From Candidatus Poseidoniaceae archaeon (lineage in GTDB: Archaea > Thermoplasmatota > Poseidoniia > Poseidoniales > Poseidoniaceae), in NCBI GenBank assembly GCA_949373095.1, contig CASIBY010000010.1, forward strand, positions 78,971 through 142,970: a stretch of DNA of 64,000 nt. The letters are read 5' to 3'. A program made the position numbers and the translations under genes. Of the stretch, positions 1 through 8,100 are shown one piece after another (the first letter of the stretch is position 1; every line of letters begins with the position of its first letter). The notes under the pieces were generated by a model. The model worked only from the letters and a program-made list of their open reading frames with translations, was not told the origin of the DNA and made no database searches.

Positions 1-531
1 CTCGAAGACCTCATTGGAGGCAATTCCTCGACGCTTAACCCCTTCCTGTTCCGTCACTTCTGGATGGGTGTGGATACACGATGGCCAGCAGGCGGTGACG
101 CGGGTGTCCTTCTTGTTCGGATCATCAACGACGGTCCGATTCCAATGCCTATGCTACGCCTCAAGCCACCGGTGCCAGAGGGTTGGACTGCATTCCCTCC
201 GAACGTTGACCTACCAATTATTGCACCCGGCGGGAACATCCCGTTGCGATTTGAGATCAAACCGGATTACCGGATGACCTCCGAAGACGTCCCCCTCACC
301 CGGAAACTCTCGGTAGCCACCTCTTATGAGATGCGCTCCGGAGAGATTACCATCACCATGCGTGCACAAAATCGTTCAATGGAACCCCTCTCAGAGATTC
401 TTCTTTCCCCATGGCTTCCAGCAGGTTTTACTGCTGAAGAACTTCCATTTATTCGTAATCTCGCTCCAGACGAAGTGGCCATCATACGCATGCCACTTCG
501 AATTAACCTCGGTCAAGGAGGCTCTTCTTGA
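1..531 (+). CDS. Hypothetical protein, 5'-truncated by window edge
   Basis: The frame is open from base 1, so the start lies upstream; an internal ATG at 64 is probably not the real start. The visible 176 residues are rich in beta-strand patterns and proline (segments such as VRIINDGP, LPIIAPGGNIPLRFEI, ITITMRAQNRS). This suggests one or two beta-sandwich domains of the kind found in exported or adaptor proteins. No transmembrane segment is visible in this part. The gene ends 54 bases before the first archaellin and runs in the same direction, so it may belong to the archaellum transcription unit. I do not recognise the family and assign no function. Confidence 0.6.
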   Translation, partial: LEDLIGGNSSTLNPFLFRHFWMGVDTRWPAGGDAGVLLVRIINDGPIPMPMLRLKPPVPEGWTAFPPNVDLPIIAPGGNIPLRFEIKPDYRMTSEDVPLTRKLSVATSYEMRSGEITITMRAQNRSMEPLSEILLSPWLPAGFTAEELPFIRNLAPDEVAIIRMPLRINLGQGGSS

Positions 532-543
532 CCCATCACATTC

Positions 544-561
544 CACTCGCAGAGACGAGTG
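544..561 (+). promoter_or_regulatory. Perfect hairpin upstream of first archaellin
   Basis: CACTCG and CGAGTG form a perfect 6-bp inverted repeat around a 6-base loop, in the gap between the truncated gene and the archaellin. The 3' arm contains a possible GTG start (559), which would be buried in the stem and makes that start less likely. There is no T-tract, so it is not a classical terminator. It may be an mRNA processing or stability element. Confidence 0.4.
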
Positions 562-585
562 AACAAAACAAAAATGGTGAAAAAT

Positions 586-1167
586 ATGAAAAACGAAAAA
601 ACGAACGAAAACCGCGATGAACTTGCGGCTATTGGTATTGGTGCAATGATTGTCTTCATTGCTCTGATTCTTGTAGCTGCAGTTGCTGCTGCTGTCATTA
701 TTCAGACGGCTGAAAAATTGCAGCAAAACGCACAGAGCACTGGTGAGGACACAACAGACATGATGGCAGGTAAAATCTTCCTCAATTCCGTTGTCCTTAC
801 CAACACTGGAAACAGTCTGTACGTGACCTTTGAACTAGCACCTGGATCTGATACCTTGCTTGCTACTGCGATTGAATACAACCTTATTTGCGAAGGAACT
901 GGTGCAGCAAACGGATTGTCTCAATTCGGAAACCTTGGTACAGTGGCAGGGATCACTTCAACTGTGGCATCGCAACTTGGGACAGCAGGTGCAGCAGCAA
1001 ACATCGCCCCAGGAGCCACCTACACGGTATCGTTAACTCCAACAGGTAACTGTGCACCAGGTGCACTTCAAACTGACACGCTTGTAATTCAAGCAGGCGC
1101 AGGAGGATTTACTTATGAGGTCTTAAAGTACGGAGCAACAACCAACGCAGGAGATGTGGTCGTATGA
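586..1167 (+). CDS. flaB: Archaellin (archaellum filament subunit) 1
   Basis: Structural subunit of the archaellum filament (FlaB/ArlB family). A short hydrophilic leader is followed by the archaellin hydrophobic helix AIGIGAMIVFIALILVAAV and then QTAEKLQQNAQ, the classical archaellin N-terminus. A class III (prepilin) peptidase would remove the leader. The remainder is a beta-rich, Gly/Ala/Thr-rich domain exposed on the filament. I chose ATG 586 because GGTG lies about 6 bases upstream, the alternative GTG at 559 lies inside a hairpin, and this start gives 193 residues, exactly the length of the next archaellin. Longer starts at 559 or 574 are possible. The gene overlaps the next one by 4 bases (ATGA), so the two are translationally coupled. 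The residues before the helix are acidic (RDEL) rather than the usual K/R-G. Confidence 0.93.
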   Translation: MKNEKTNENRDELAAIGIGAMIVFIALILVAAVAAAVIIQTAEKLQQNAQSTGEDTTDMMAGKIFLNSVVLTNTGNSLYVTFELAPGSDTLLATAIEYNLICEGTGAANGLSQFGNLGTVAGITSTVASQLGTAGAAANIAPGATYTVSLTPTGNCAPGALQTDTLVIQAGAGGFTYEVLKYGATTNAGDVVV

Positions 1168-1745
1168 AGTCCGATATTCAATCCCAATCCAACATGGAAG
1201 ATGACAAGTATGCTGCAATCGGTATCGGTGCAATGATTGTGTTTATCGCACTCATTCTCGTTGCCGCAGTCGCAGCAGCAGTTATCATTCAAACAGCCGA
1301 GAAACTTCAGCAAAATGCTCAGGCTACTGGTGAAGACACAGCTGATTCAATGAATGGAAAACTTATGATCAGCCAAATCTACGCCGGAACAACTGCAGCC
1401 ACTGATTACGAAGTTTATGCACGTTTGTCACCTGGTAGTGATGGTATTGCGGCAACTACAATCTTCTTCCAACTTATTTGCCCTGCAAGCACAACTCCTA
1501 TTGAGGGTGGTGGCGTAGGTGTACCTTTGGTCGTTGATGAAATGGACCAAAGCAATGCGGCCATTGCCACCATTCTACCTGGGATGCCAGTTATGATCAC
1601 TATACCTGGTGGTGGCTGTGACCCTACTCAAGCAAACAACCTTGGCCAAGATGTGCAACTTTACTTGCACGTTGGTGGCGGTGGTACGACATTTGAGACA
1701 ATGCAGATTCCCGCTACTGTGAATCAAGGAACTCCACTGATCTGA
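1164..1745 (+). CDS. flaB: Archaellin (archaellum filament subunit) 2
   Basis: Second, tandem archaellin of 193 residues. Its N-terminal helix AIGIGAMIVFIALILVAAV and following QTAEKLQQNAQATGEDT are nearly identical to archaellin 1. The exposed C-terminal domain has diverged, so this is an old duplication with conservation only in the filament core. The leader is 17 residues and ends EDDKYA, again acidic. The ATG overlaps the stop of the first archaellin. Multiple archaellins usually give major and minor filament components, but which is major cannot be read from sequence. A perfect hairpin follows directly after the stop and separates the archaellins from the motor genes. Confidence 0.93.
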   Translation: MKSDIQSQSNMEDDKYAAIGIGAMIVFIALILVAAVAAAVIIQTAEKLQQNAQATGEDTADSMNGKLMISQIYAGTTAATDYEVYARLSPGSDGIAATTIFFQLICPASTTPIEGGGVGVPLVVDEMDQSNAAIATILPGMPVMITIPGGGCDPTQANNLGQDVQLYLHVGGGGTTFETMQIPATVNQGTPLI

Positions 1746-1750
1746 TGCTT

Positions 1751-1770
1751 GGTTCGAGTTTACTCGAACC
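1751..1770 (+). promoter_or_regulatory. Perfect 9-bp hairpin after second archaellin
   Basis: GGTTCGAGT-TT-ACTCGAACC is a perfect palindromic hairpin lying between the stop of archaellin 2 (1745) and the Shine-Dalgarno GGAGG (1776-1780) of the next gene. It has no T-run, so partial termination, 3'-end protection of the archaellin mRNA or RNA processing are the likely roles. Together with 544-561 it flanks the two archaellin cistrons. Strictly, 8 bp with a TTTA loop is sterically more likely than a 2-base loop. Confidence 0.55.
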
Positions 1771-1787
1771 AACATGGAGGAATTAAA

Positions 1788-2642
1788 ATGGCATGGCCAT
1801 TTAGTGGAAACTCTGGAGGAAATCGGAACCCAGAGCAGAATCTAAGCGAAGAACGCCTGAAGATTTTGGCCAATGTGGCCATTGAACAGGTACCATTCCC
1901 AGAACAGGGAATACTGAGCGAAGAGGACGCATGGACGATTTCCCCCGGACCAACAAGAGCTCGGATTAACAGTCAGCAAAGCGTACCTAACGTGGCAGCG
2001 ACACTCGCACCTCAAAGTGCGCCAGTGAACCTACCACCGGCTACCGTTGATACATCTGGCCTTGAGCGACTCATCAGCAGTCGTCTCGATATGGTTGAAG
2101 ATGTGTTACGGATGGTTGAGGGGCGATTAGAGGACGGCGCTTTACCCCAAGCGACTAGCGAAACTGAATCTTCGTCAGAACACGAGGATGTTGAAGGCGA
2201 CGATGAAGTTTCATCAGGCGACCGGATCATCACCGCCAGTGGGGAAGTTGTTGAAATCAGCGGGCAATCTCGCATGATGGAAAACGATGAAGCGCCGTTG
2301 GTTGAATTGTATGAGGCCCAAGCTCTGGCAGCAAACCCGTTTTTGAACGCTCCCGCATCGACCTCTACAGGCTCTGCGAACCAAATTGGAGCACCGACTG
2401 TTTCAGCATTATTGCTTGACCATATGTCTGGCATGGCAGCTGTGAGTTTTACTCAAAAAGCAATCGAATCAGGAATGTTGACCGGAGCCGAAGGCATCAG
2501 TGTCATGGCTATTGTCCAACTTGCAGAGCCTGGAGACCCAGAAACAGCATTGGAAGACCACTTGCCTCACCGTGAGTTGTTGACCTTCTCTGCCTTGGTC
2601 TCATCATGGCGGCAAATGGAATCGTTACGTGGAGGAGAATGA
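1788..2642 (+). CDS. Archaellum FlaC/D/E-like accessory protein
   Basis: A 284-residue soluble, acidic protein between the archaellins and flaF, the position where flaC/D/E genes sit in euryarchaeal archaellum operons. In Methanococcus-type systems these proteins form the cytoplasmic ring and link the motor to chemotaxis. A predicted helix or coiled coil (LERLISSRLDMVEDVLRMVE, about residues 85-105) is followed by a long acidic, Ser/Glu-rich linker. The C-terminal 90 residues (from APTVSALLLDHM) have the helical layout of the FlaD/E domain, ending in SSWRQME. The start ATG 1788 is preceded by GGAGG at 8 bases; an upstream in-frame start at 1749 would place the hairpin inside the gene. Sequence similarity to FlaD/E is weak, so the name rests largely on context. 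Confidence 0.6.
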   Translation: MAWPFSGNSGGNRNPEQNLSEERLKILANVAIEQVPFPEQGILSEEDAWTISPGPTRARINSQQSVPNVAATLAPQSAPVNLPPATVDTSGLERLISSRLDMVEDVLRMVEGRLEDGALPQATSETESSSEHEDVEGDDEVSSGDRIITASGEVVEISGQSRMMENDEAPLVELYEAQALAANPFLNAPASTSTGSANQIGAPTVSALLLDHMSGMAAVSFTQKAIESGMLTGAEGISVMAIVQLAEPGDPETALEDHLPHRELLTFSALVSSWRQMESLRGGE

Positions 2643-3299
2643 ATGGGCGCTTCGGTTGGAATAGGAGGTTTGATTGTAGGCATTTCGATGCTTGTCGTCT
2701 TTTCGATGGCATATCAATCAATTTCATCTCAAATTGATTCTGGTCTTGACCGACTGGATGATGCGGATGAACCCATTCCAACCTTTACAATTGACGATGC
2801 GATATTGTTTGATGGTGCAGTGGTAGACTATACCATTGCGATCGCCGGAAGTGGATATACAGATGGCACACTAGCCTCTTCTACTGGAGGCGGTGGTTTT
2901 GCTGGTGAATATACAGTGGATGGAACTGGAGCAATAATCGACGTGGTAATCACCAGCCACGGCGATTATTCTTCTGCACCAACCCTTACCATCACTTGCA
3001 CAACTGCTTGTGCCGGGAACTCAGGTACTGGGAGCGTCACTCCAACATTAGGCAACGCAATGTATGCTAACTTCACAAATGCGGGTTCAGCAACGATTGA
3101 TTTTGATGACATGTGGTTGTTCACGAATGGATTGAATCCCATACCGTTTGATACGGCCTACACCTCGGCGATCTCATCTACAAACTGGTTCACAGGAGAA
3201 ACTCTGTTTCTTCAATGGATTGACCCTATCCTTGACCCTGACCTTGACCGCATTTCGATGACGGTTGGTCCAACGACCATAGGTCATAATTTGGCATGA
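2643..3299 (+). CDS. flaF: FlaF, archaellum periplasmic stator protein
   Basis: FlaF/ArlF has one N-terminal membrane helix and a beta-sandwich that binds S-layer or envelope components and anchors the archaellum stator. Here the N-terminal helix is GIGGLIVGISMLVVFSMAY, followed by SISSQIDSGLDRL and a beta-rich domain ending in DRISMTVGPTTIGHN. The protein is 218 residues, longer than typical FlaF (about 130-150). The excess is a glycine-rich insert at about residues 68-118 (GSGYTDG ... GDYSSAPTLTIT) that interrupts the sandwich. The ATG directly follows the stop of the preceding gene. Identity rests on topology plus position immediately before FlaG. Confidence 0.8.
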   Translation: MGASVGIGGLIVGISMLVVFSMAYQSISSQIDSGLDRLDDADEPIPTFTIDDAILFDGAVVDYTIAIAGSGYTDGTLASSTGGGGFAGEYTVDGTGAIIDVVITSHGDYSSAPTLTITCTTACAGNSGTGSVTPTLGNAMYANFTNAGSATIDFDDMWLFTNGLNPIPFDTAYTSAISSTNWFTGETLFLQWIDPILDPDLDRISMTVGPTTIGHNLA

Positions 3300-3308
3300 G
3301 TTGATATT

Positions 3309-3803
3309 ATGGCGGACGGCGGAGCATCATCTTTCATCATGTTGGTTACAGCATTGCTGATCTCTGGCAGCGTGAGTACCATACTCATCAGTGAATGGAA
3401 TAAGGTTGCACGGGTTGCGGAGAGTGATGAACGTAAATCATATGGTTCTCTTGGCGTGTCGGTAGATTTCGCAGGAGACCCCATGATGGTTGGATTTGAA
3501 GATCCCGCAGTGGGTGACGATGAATTGACTGTCTATGTCATTAATTCGGGAATTCATGAGATGAGCACCACTTTTGAGCTCCTCATCAATGGCGTTGCTC
3601 CGGCAACAATGACAACATCAATTTCTCCATCTGGAACAGATTGGTTGCCTGGTTATCTTCTTGAAATTACAGCCTCCGACAATACCCTTACCTATACAGA
3701 TGGTGATGATGCATCATTATTCTTTGTAGGTATCTCAGAACCCATACAAGGATATCAGCATTCAGCAACAATGAACAAGGAGGTCAGATTGAATGAAATT
3801 TGA
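3309..3803 (+). CDS. flaG: FlaG, archaellum stator protein
   Basis: FlaG/ArlG forms, with FlaF, the pseudoperiplasmic stator complex. The 164-residue product has an N-terminal membrane helix (ASSFIMLVTALLISGSVSTIL) followed by a charged amphipathic stretch (SEWNKVARVAESDERKS) and a beta-sandwich (DFAGDP, ELTVYVINSG, TFELLINGVA). This matches FlaG in length and architecture. It starts 9 bases after flaF and its end overlaps the flaH start by 11 bases. A strong Shine-Dalgarno for flaH (AGGAGGT) lies inside the flaG 3' end, so flaF-flaG-flaH is one tightly coupled unit. Confidence 0.85.
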   Translation: MADGGASSFIMLVTALLISGSVSTILISEWNKVARVAESDERKSYGSLGVSVDFAGDPMMVGFEDPAVGDDELTVYVINSGIHEMSTTFELLINGVAPATMTTSISPSGTDWLPGYLLEITASDNTLTYTDGDDASLFFVGISEPIQGYQHSATMNKEVRLNEI

Positions 3804-4242
3804 TGAGAATCCATTTATGATTGCCCACAAGCCTGTTGAAGACGGCTTCCCCTTTGATGTTGAAACTGATTCACTCGGGGACTCGATGGGTCTCCGAATG
3901 CCGAATCGTTCGCTCTATGTTTTGCAAGGAAAGGTCGGAGCAGGTAAATCCCTGATATCTCAGCGCCTTGTTCATGGGATGATTCAGAACGGGGTCAAGG
4001 TTCTCGTCGTTACGACCGAACTCACGACTCGTGGCTGGATTGAACAAATGGAAAGTGTAGGCTACGGCATTACCGATGCAATTCGGGAAGGCCGCTTGAT
4101 GGTCATCAGTCGGTTTGGGACCATCGCAGAATCAAGAGCTGATGTAACCCTACAAGATGTGCTAGCAAGTCCAGCAGTCCCCTCAGCAGACGTCATACTC
4201 TTTGATTCTGGAAGTTCGCTTATGCCCGACAATCTTAGATGA
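3793..4242 (+). CDS. flaH: FlaH, archaellum motor regulator (N-terminal part, frame-broken)
   Basis: FlaH/ArlH is a RecA/KaiC-like ATP-binding protein that sits on the FlaI motor ATPase. This frame gives the N-terminal 149 residues: Walker A GKVGAGKS, the LTTRGWIEQMESVGYG stretch typical of FlaH, and a Walker B-like strand DVILFDSGSS. It then meets a stop at 4240. The protein clearly continues in other frames to 4530 (next entry). A single extra A at about 4237 explains this stop, since removing it restores DNLDDNGRF. The start ATG 3793 follows AGGAGGT. I read the break as a sequence error or recent damage rather than a short gene. Confidence 0.85.
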   Translation: MKFDENPFMIAHKPVEDGFPFDVETDSLGDSMGLRMPNRSLYVLQGKVGAGKSLISQRLVHGMIQNGVKVLVVTTELTTRGWIEQMESVGYGITDAIREGRLMVISRFGTIAESRADVTLQDVLASPAVPSADVILFDSGSSLMPDNLR

Positions 4243-4530
4243 TAATGGCCGTTTCCAATTAATGCAACAAATGCGCAAGGTCGCCTCTCGAAGGGCGCTC
4301 CTTCATGCTCTGCTTGGACCCGGACGAAATGGACGGCAAACTGCTCCACACCTTGCGGGCATCGGCCGAGGTTGTTCTTAGACTTGGAAAACGCACTAAT
4401 CGGTGGCGAAATCAAGCGAAATATCGTTGTCACACGGTTCCTACGCGCAGCAGGGCCCATCCAATCGAGTATTGGATGGCGTGTTGAGCCAGGAATGGGT
4501 TTTATCGTCGACATCACGGCGGTCAGTTGA
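4243..4530 (+). pseudogene. flaH: FlaH C-terminal part in shifted frames
   Basis: Continuation of flaH after the first frame break. Removing three single bases (about 4237, 4289 and 4380) joins the pieces RFQLMQQMRKVAS, FMLCLDPDEMDGKLLHTLR and LENALIGGEIKRNIVVTRF, then RVEPGMGFIVDITAVS, ending at TGA 4528-4530. The last pieces are the conserved FlaH C-terminus. All three changes are +1 insertions. The next gene (flaI) begins 15 bases later behind GGAGGT. Whether the gene is truly dead cannot be decided from this sequence. Confidence 0.7.
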
Positions 4531-4545
4531 GGAGGTGGATGAATT

Positions 4546-5242
4546 ATGAGCAGACGAGCCCCGATTTGCTAAAGGAGATCTCAATGGTGTCATGGCTGCT
4601 TATCCTCACGTAGCCGACTGGGTACGTGACTTTGAGCAACGCTACGGTACTCGACCTATCTACTATGGTCCATTGGACCGGGGTGCGATGAAAACCCGCC
4701 CTCTCAACTCTGATTTACGTGACAAAGGAACCTATCTTCGTTCATATCTACGAACCTCCGGCAGATGACGATGGAGGTGGTACGATTCTTTGGTTTGGTT
4801 TGGAACCCCAATTGACGGAAGAAGAGGAGAATATCCGTCGGGAACTTGTTGAAACACTCCTGCAAGAAGCTCCCTACGGCCCCGTCGTTTACCACCGATG
4901 CAGAATTTGAAAACATCTTGGGTCAAATGATTGACAGATACACCATCCTTGATACAGAGGCCAACAACCTCGTCCGTCGGCAGGGCCGGCTTTGGGAAAT
5001 GATCGGCATGGATGACAAGCGTCTGACCGTGAGTGAAAAGCAGCGGGAACGACTAACCTATGTCGTCATCCGCGACCTGATCCGAAACGGCCCGCTTGAA
5101 CCTCTGCTCTCTGATGAGATGCTGGAAGACATACACTCGGTCGGATTGAAGCACATTCACATGGATCACAAGGTCTTCGGAATGGTCACTTCCAACATTC
5201 AGATTCCGTGAACGATCACTCCTCTCTCGCTATCTCCGTGCT
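4546..5242 (+). pseudogene. flaI: FlaI N-terminal domain, frame-broken
   Basis: N-terminal domain of the archaellum motor ATPase. Starting from ATG 4546 (SD GGAGGT at 4531), removing single extra bases near 4567, 4715, 4882 and 5203 gives one continuous protein. Pieces are AKGDLNGVMAAYPHVADWV, YVTKEPIFVHIYEPPADDD, FTTDAEFENILGQMIDRY and FRERSLLSRYLRAMSERIG, which then runs into the intact ATPase part at 5243. The content (a Pro/Tyr-rich start, then a helical domain with RLTYVVIRDLIRNGPLEPLL) fits the N-terminal domain of FlaI-type secretion ATPases. As in flaH, every break is a +1 insertion. Confidence 0.7.
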
Positions 5243-6265
5243 ATGTCGGAGCGTATTGGGCGCCCTGTGTCTGACAACAAACCAATTATTGACGGTGTTC
5301 TTCTTGATGGGTCACGTATCAACATCATTTTCTCCGACGACGTATCTATGCTTGGTCCGTCGTTCACCATCCGTAAATTCGCAGAAGAAACCATCTCGAT
5401 TACTCAACTCATTCAGTGGGGTACGATGTCTTCTCAAGTCGCAGCCTACATCTGGATTTGCCTTGAATACGGTATGTCAGTTTTGGTTTCTGGAGAGACT
5501 GCATCTGGTAAAACCACAACGTTGAATGCTATTCTTCCCTTTATTGACCACAACGTCAAAATTTACACTGCAGAAGATACTCCTGAAGTTAAAGTTCGGC
5601 ACAAGATTTGGCAGCGTCTCGTCACCCGTGATGCTAAAAATGAAGAATCTCGTGTTGAGATGTTCGACCTGCTCAAGGCGGCATTGCGAAGCCGTCCTCG
5701 ATACATCATCATCGGTGAGATTCGTGGTGTAGAGGGTGCTACTGCTTTCCAAGCCATGCAGACCGGCCACCCGGTCATCGCTACCTTCCACGCATCCTCA
5801 ATCGTCAAGATGATTCAGCGGTTTACCGGCGACCCGATCAACGTTCCCATTCGGTTCTTTGACAATCTTAACTTTGCGATCTTCCAAGAAGTGGTTGAGG
5901 CCCCAGGCGGCGGTATCGCCCGTCGTATCACCGGAATTGACGAAGTCATTGGTTACAACAAACACAGTGACGGTGTGCTGACCCGTGGTATGTTCGAATG
6001 GGACCCTGTCAAAGATAAACACTATTTCCGTGGTATGTTCCAATCACATTTGCTTGAGAACAAGATCGCTGCAATGGCTGGTTTTGCGAACAAGCGAGAT
6101 ATCTACGATGAGATGCTTCGTAGGGCCGATGCCATTCAGCGAATGGTTGACCGTGGCTTGACTCATTATGACGACGTGTTTGACCTCCTTGGGCTCTACT
6201 ATTCCAACGGCTGGGACCATTTCAGCCGAGCTATTGACACATGGGTCGGCGTCAACCAGAAATGA
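5243..6265 (+). CDS. flaI: FlaI, archaellum assembly/rotation ATPase (ATPase domain)
   Basis: Type II/IV secretion-family ATPase that powers archaellum assembly and rotation as a cytoplasmic hexamer. This 340-residue frame holds the catalytic half: Walker A GETASGKTTTLNA (about residue 82), an Asp-box region (IYTAEDTPEV), Walker B RYIIIGEIRG and the His box (TGHPVIATFHASS). The C-terminus (GLYYSNGWDHFSRAIDTW) is intact. The true protein begins upstream at 4546, but that part is frame-broken (separate entry); the ATG at 5243 is only the first in-frame Met here. It is followed within 15 bases by flaJ. Identity as FlaI rather than another GspE-like ATPase comes from the operon. Confidence 0.92.
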   Translation: MSERIGRPVSDNKPIIDGVLLDGSRINIIFSDDVSMLGPSFTIRKFAEETISITQLIQWGTMSSQVAAYIWICLEYGMSVLVSGETASGKTTTLNAILPFIDHNVKIYTAEDTPEVKVRHKIWQRLVTRDAKNEESRVEMFDLLKAALRSRPRYIIIGEIRGVEGATAFQAMQTGHPVIATFHASSIVKMIQRFTGDPINVPIRFFDNLNFAIFQEVVEAPGGGIARRITGIDEVIGYNKHSDGVLTRGMFEWDPVKDKHYFRGMFQSHLLENKIAAMAGFANKRDIYDEMLRRADAIQRMVDRGLTHYDDVFDLLGLYYSNGWDHFSRAIDTWVGVNQK

Positions 6266-6279
6266 GGAGATGATGAGAC

Positions 6280-6486
6280 ATGGAGCGCATGCCGATCTGG
6301 CACATTGCACTGCGTCGTCTTGAGATGCCGATGGGGCGTTTCCTGAGCCGTCTACGTCCTCCCGGTAGCTGATTTTCACCTTCATCTTCTCGATTGTTCT
6401 TGTAGTTGCTCACCGGAGGCCTCAGGGGAGGGGCGCACTTTTCTCAGGAGTTACAGGAATTCTCCTCGTCATCCTCCTCACTGACA
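6280..6486 (+). pseudogene. flaJ: FlaJ N-terminal part, frame-broken
   Basis: ATG 6280 opens a basic cytoplasmic start (MERMPIWHIALRRLEMPMGR) that hits a stop at 6370. In another frame the segment IFTFIFSIVLVVAHR and GVTGILLVILLTD (about 6372-6485) reads as two membrane helices. A further +1 base at about 6486 joins it to the intact FlaJ body. The first break is a net -1 or +2 between about 6345 and 6372. The pieces fit the N-terminal membrane part of FlaJ. Confidence 0.6.
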
Positions 6487-8088
6487 ATGGCCTCACTTGC
6501 TGCCATTGGCTTCCCCATCCTCGAGGTCCAGCGTTCAGCCAGCCTCATTGAAGCAGAAATGCACATGTTCATCACGCGCATGGGTATCCTGTCAATTGGG
6601 GAGGTAGGAGCTCAGTCAATCTTTGACATTCTCAAACAGATGCGCGATTATGGAGAACTCGCTGCCGAAGTCCAGCGAATTGAGACCTTGGTTGGCAAAT
6701 GGCACACCTCGCTGCCAGAGGCAGCCCGGATCGTTGCACAGCAGAGTCCGAGCCCCCTTTGGTCCGATTTCCTGAGTCGAATGGCGTTTTCCATTGAAGC
6801 AGGTCAACCCATTGATCAATTCATGCGTTCCGAGCAGGAAACGATTGCTGAACAATACAATACGCTTTATGATACACGATTGGAGTCAGTTGACACTCTC
6901 AAAGAGATCTACGTGTCATTGGTGACTGCTGGGCTGTTTGGACTTGTAATTGCTGGAATCCATTTGGTTCTTTTTCAAGTTGGAAGCGACACAGATACAC
7001 CCATTGAAGTTGCAGGCCGCCTCCGTTTCCTTCTTCTTGCGTCGTTAATGTTTGCATTCATTCAGTTGGGTGCAGTGTTTGCATTTCGGGCAACCATTCC
7101 AAAGGACCTCACCTTTGCTCGGGATGAAATGGATACTCCGTTCAGAATCAATTTTAGACGCTCCTTATTGGTCGCAAGTGTAGTTGCCTTGGTACTGGTC
7201 ACGACGAGTGTATTCACACTCATTTGGGTCTTTGAGGAATTAACATCCCAATGGGACAAATATGGTCTCCTCTTCATTGCAATCCCCCTCTCTCCTCTAC
7301 TTATCCCATCAATGATGATTCGTAGAGAAGAAAAACAAATCCAACGTAGAGATCAAACCTATCCGGACTTCATACGGGCCCTTGGTGGTACGGCACAAGC
7401 CCGTTCGTCGGAACCTTCTGCAACCATCAAAGCACTGCGAGGAATAGATTTCGGAATGCTAGACAATTCGATTGACCGATTGGAAAAGCGTCTGTCCACC
7501 CGAATTGATTCAGACCGTGCTTGGGATTATTTCACTGCAGATACCAATTCAGCAGTCATCTCACGATATACTCGGATTTACATTGAAGGCTCACAATCAT
7601 CAGGTCAACCCGCTGCCACCGCTGAAATGGTATCACGGTCCGTTGGAAATCTCCTTTCGTTAAGAAACAGAAGAGCATTATCTGCAAATACGATGTGGGG
7701 TGTTGCTCTTGGACTTCTGATTTCAAGCGTAGCCGCTCTCAATGTAACTACTGCGATTGTCCTACAACTTGGAGAATCGATCGCGGGAGTCGCAGGTGGG
7801 CTCACCGATACCGATGTGAGTTCGCTCTCTAATTTTGGAGCAGGAGTCGCATTGCCGGTTATGGAGGATGCATCATCTGTAGATGACAACATCAGGATGT
7901 TCAAAATCATAATTTCATTGTTAATTTTAATGCAAGTGGTCGCCGTTTCATCGATCGCTACACGACTTCGTGGTGGTACTCGCTCAAGTGCAGTGGGGCA
8001 AATGATTCTCCTTACATGGATTTCTGGGCTTGCCTCATTATTGACTGCCGTTATGTTGGAAAGTGCTTCAGGCGTCTTTGGGTCCTGA
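6487..8088 (+). CDS. flaJ: FlaJ, archaellum membrane platform protein
   Basis: FlaJ/ArlJ (GspF/T2SSF family) is the polytopic membrane core of the archaellum, on which FlaI acts. From ATG 6487 the frame gives about 533 residues. A cytoplasmic helical domain (HMFITRMGILSIGEV ... LPEAARIVAQ ... DFLSRMAFSIEAGQPIDQF) is followed by membrane helices and a second cytoplasmic domain (YPDFIRALGGTAQARSSEPS). The C-terminal helices include IIISLLILMQVVAVSSIA. Duplicated T2SSF-like domains and about 7-9 membrane segments fit FlaJ. The upstream in-frame ATG at 6406 would add a serine-rich stretch that is a wrong-frame artefact. The real N-terminus lies at 6280 in broken frames. Confidence 0.88.
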   Translation: MASLAAIGFPILEVQRSASLIEAEMHMFITRMGILSIGEVGAQSIFDILKQMRDYGELAAEVQRIETLVGKWHTSLPEAARIVAQQSPSPLWSDFLSRMAFSIEAGQPIDQFMRSEQETIAEQYNTLYDTRLESVDTLKEIYVSLVTAGLFGLVIAGIHLVLFQVGSDTDTPIEVAGRLRFLLLASLMFAFIQLGAVFAFRATIPKDLTFARDEMDTPFRINFRRSLLVASVVALVLVTTSVFTLIWVFEELTSQWDKYGLLFIAIPLSPLLIPSMMIRREEKQIQRRDQTYPDFIRALGGTAQARSSEPSATIKALRGIDFGMLDNSIDRLEKRLSTRIDSDRAWDYFTADTNSAVISRYTRIYIEGSQSSGQPAATAEMVSRSVGNLLSLRNRRALSANTMWGVALGLLISSVAALNVTTAIVLQLGESIAGVAGGLTDTDVSSLSNFGAGVALPVMEDASSVDDNIRMFKIIISLLILMQVVAVSSIATRLRGGTRSSAVGQMILLTWISGLASLLTAVMLESASGVFGS

Positions 8089-8100
8089 TAAATCTGAGGA

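Noticed and set aside
4237..5210. Programmed +1 frameshifting in flaH/flaI
   Set aside because: Eight separate +1 sites within about 2.3 kb, without shared slippery heptamers or structures, cannot be programmed frameshifts. Sequence error or damage is far simpler.
6406..6486. FlaJ starting at ATG 6406 with a serine-rich head
   Set aside because: The head (FSSSSSSLTMAS) is the wrong-frame reading of DNA that encodes two membrane helices in the next frame (IFTFIFSIVLVVAHR).
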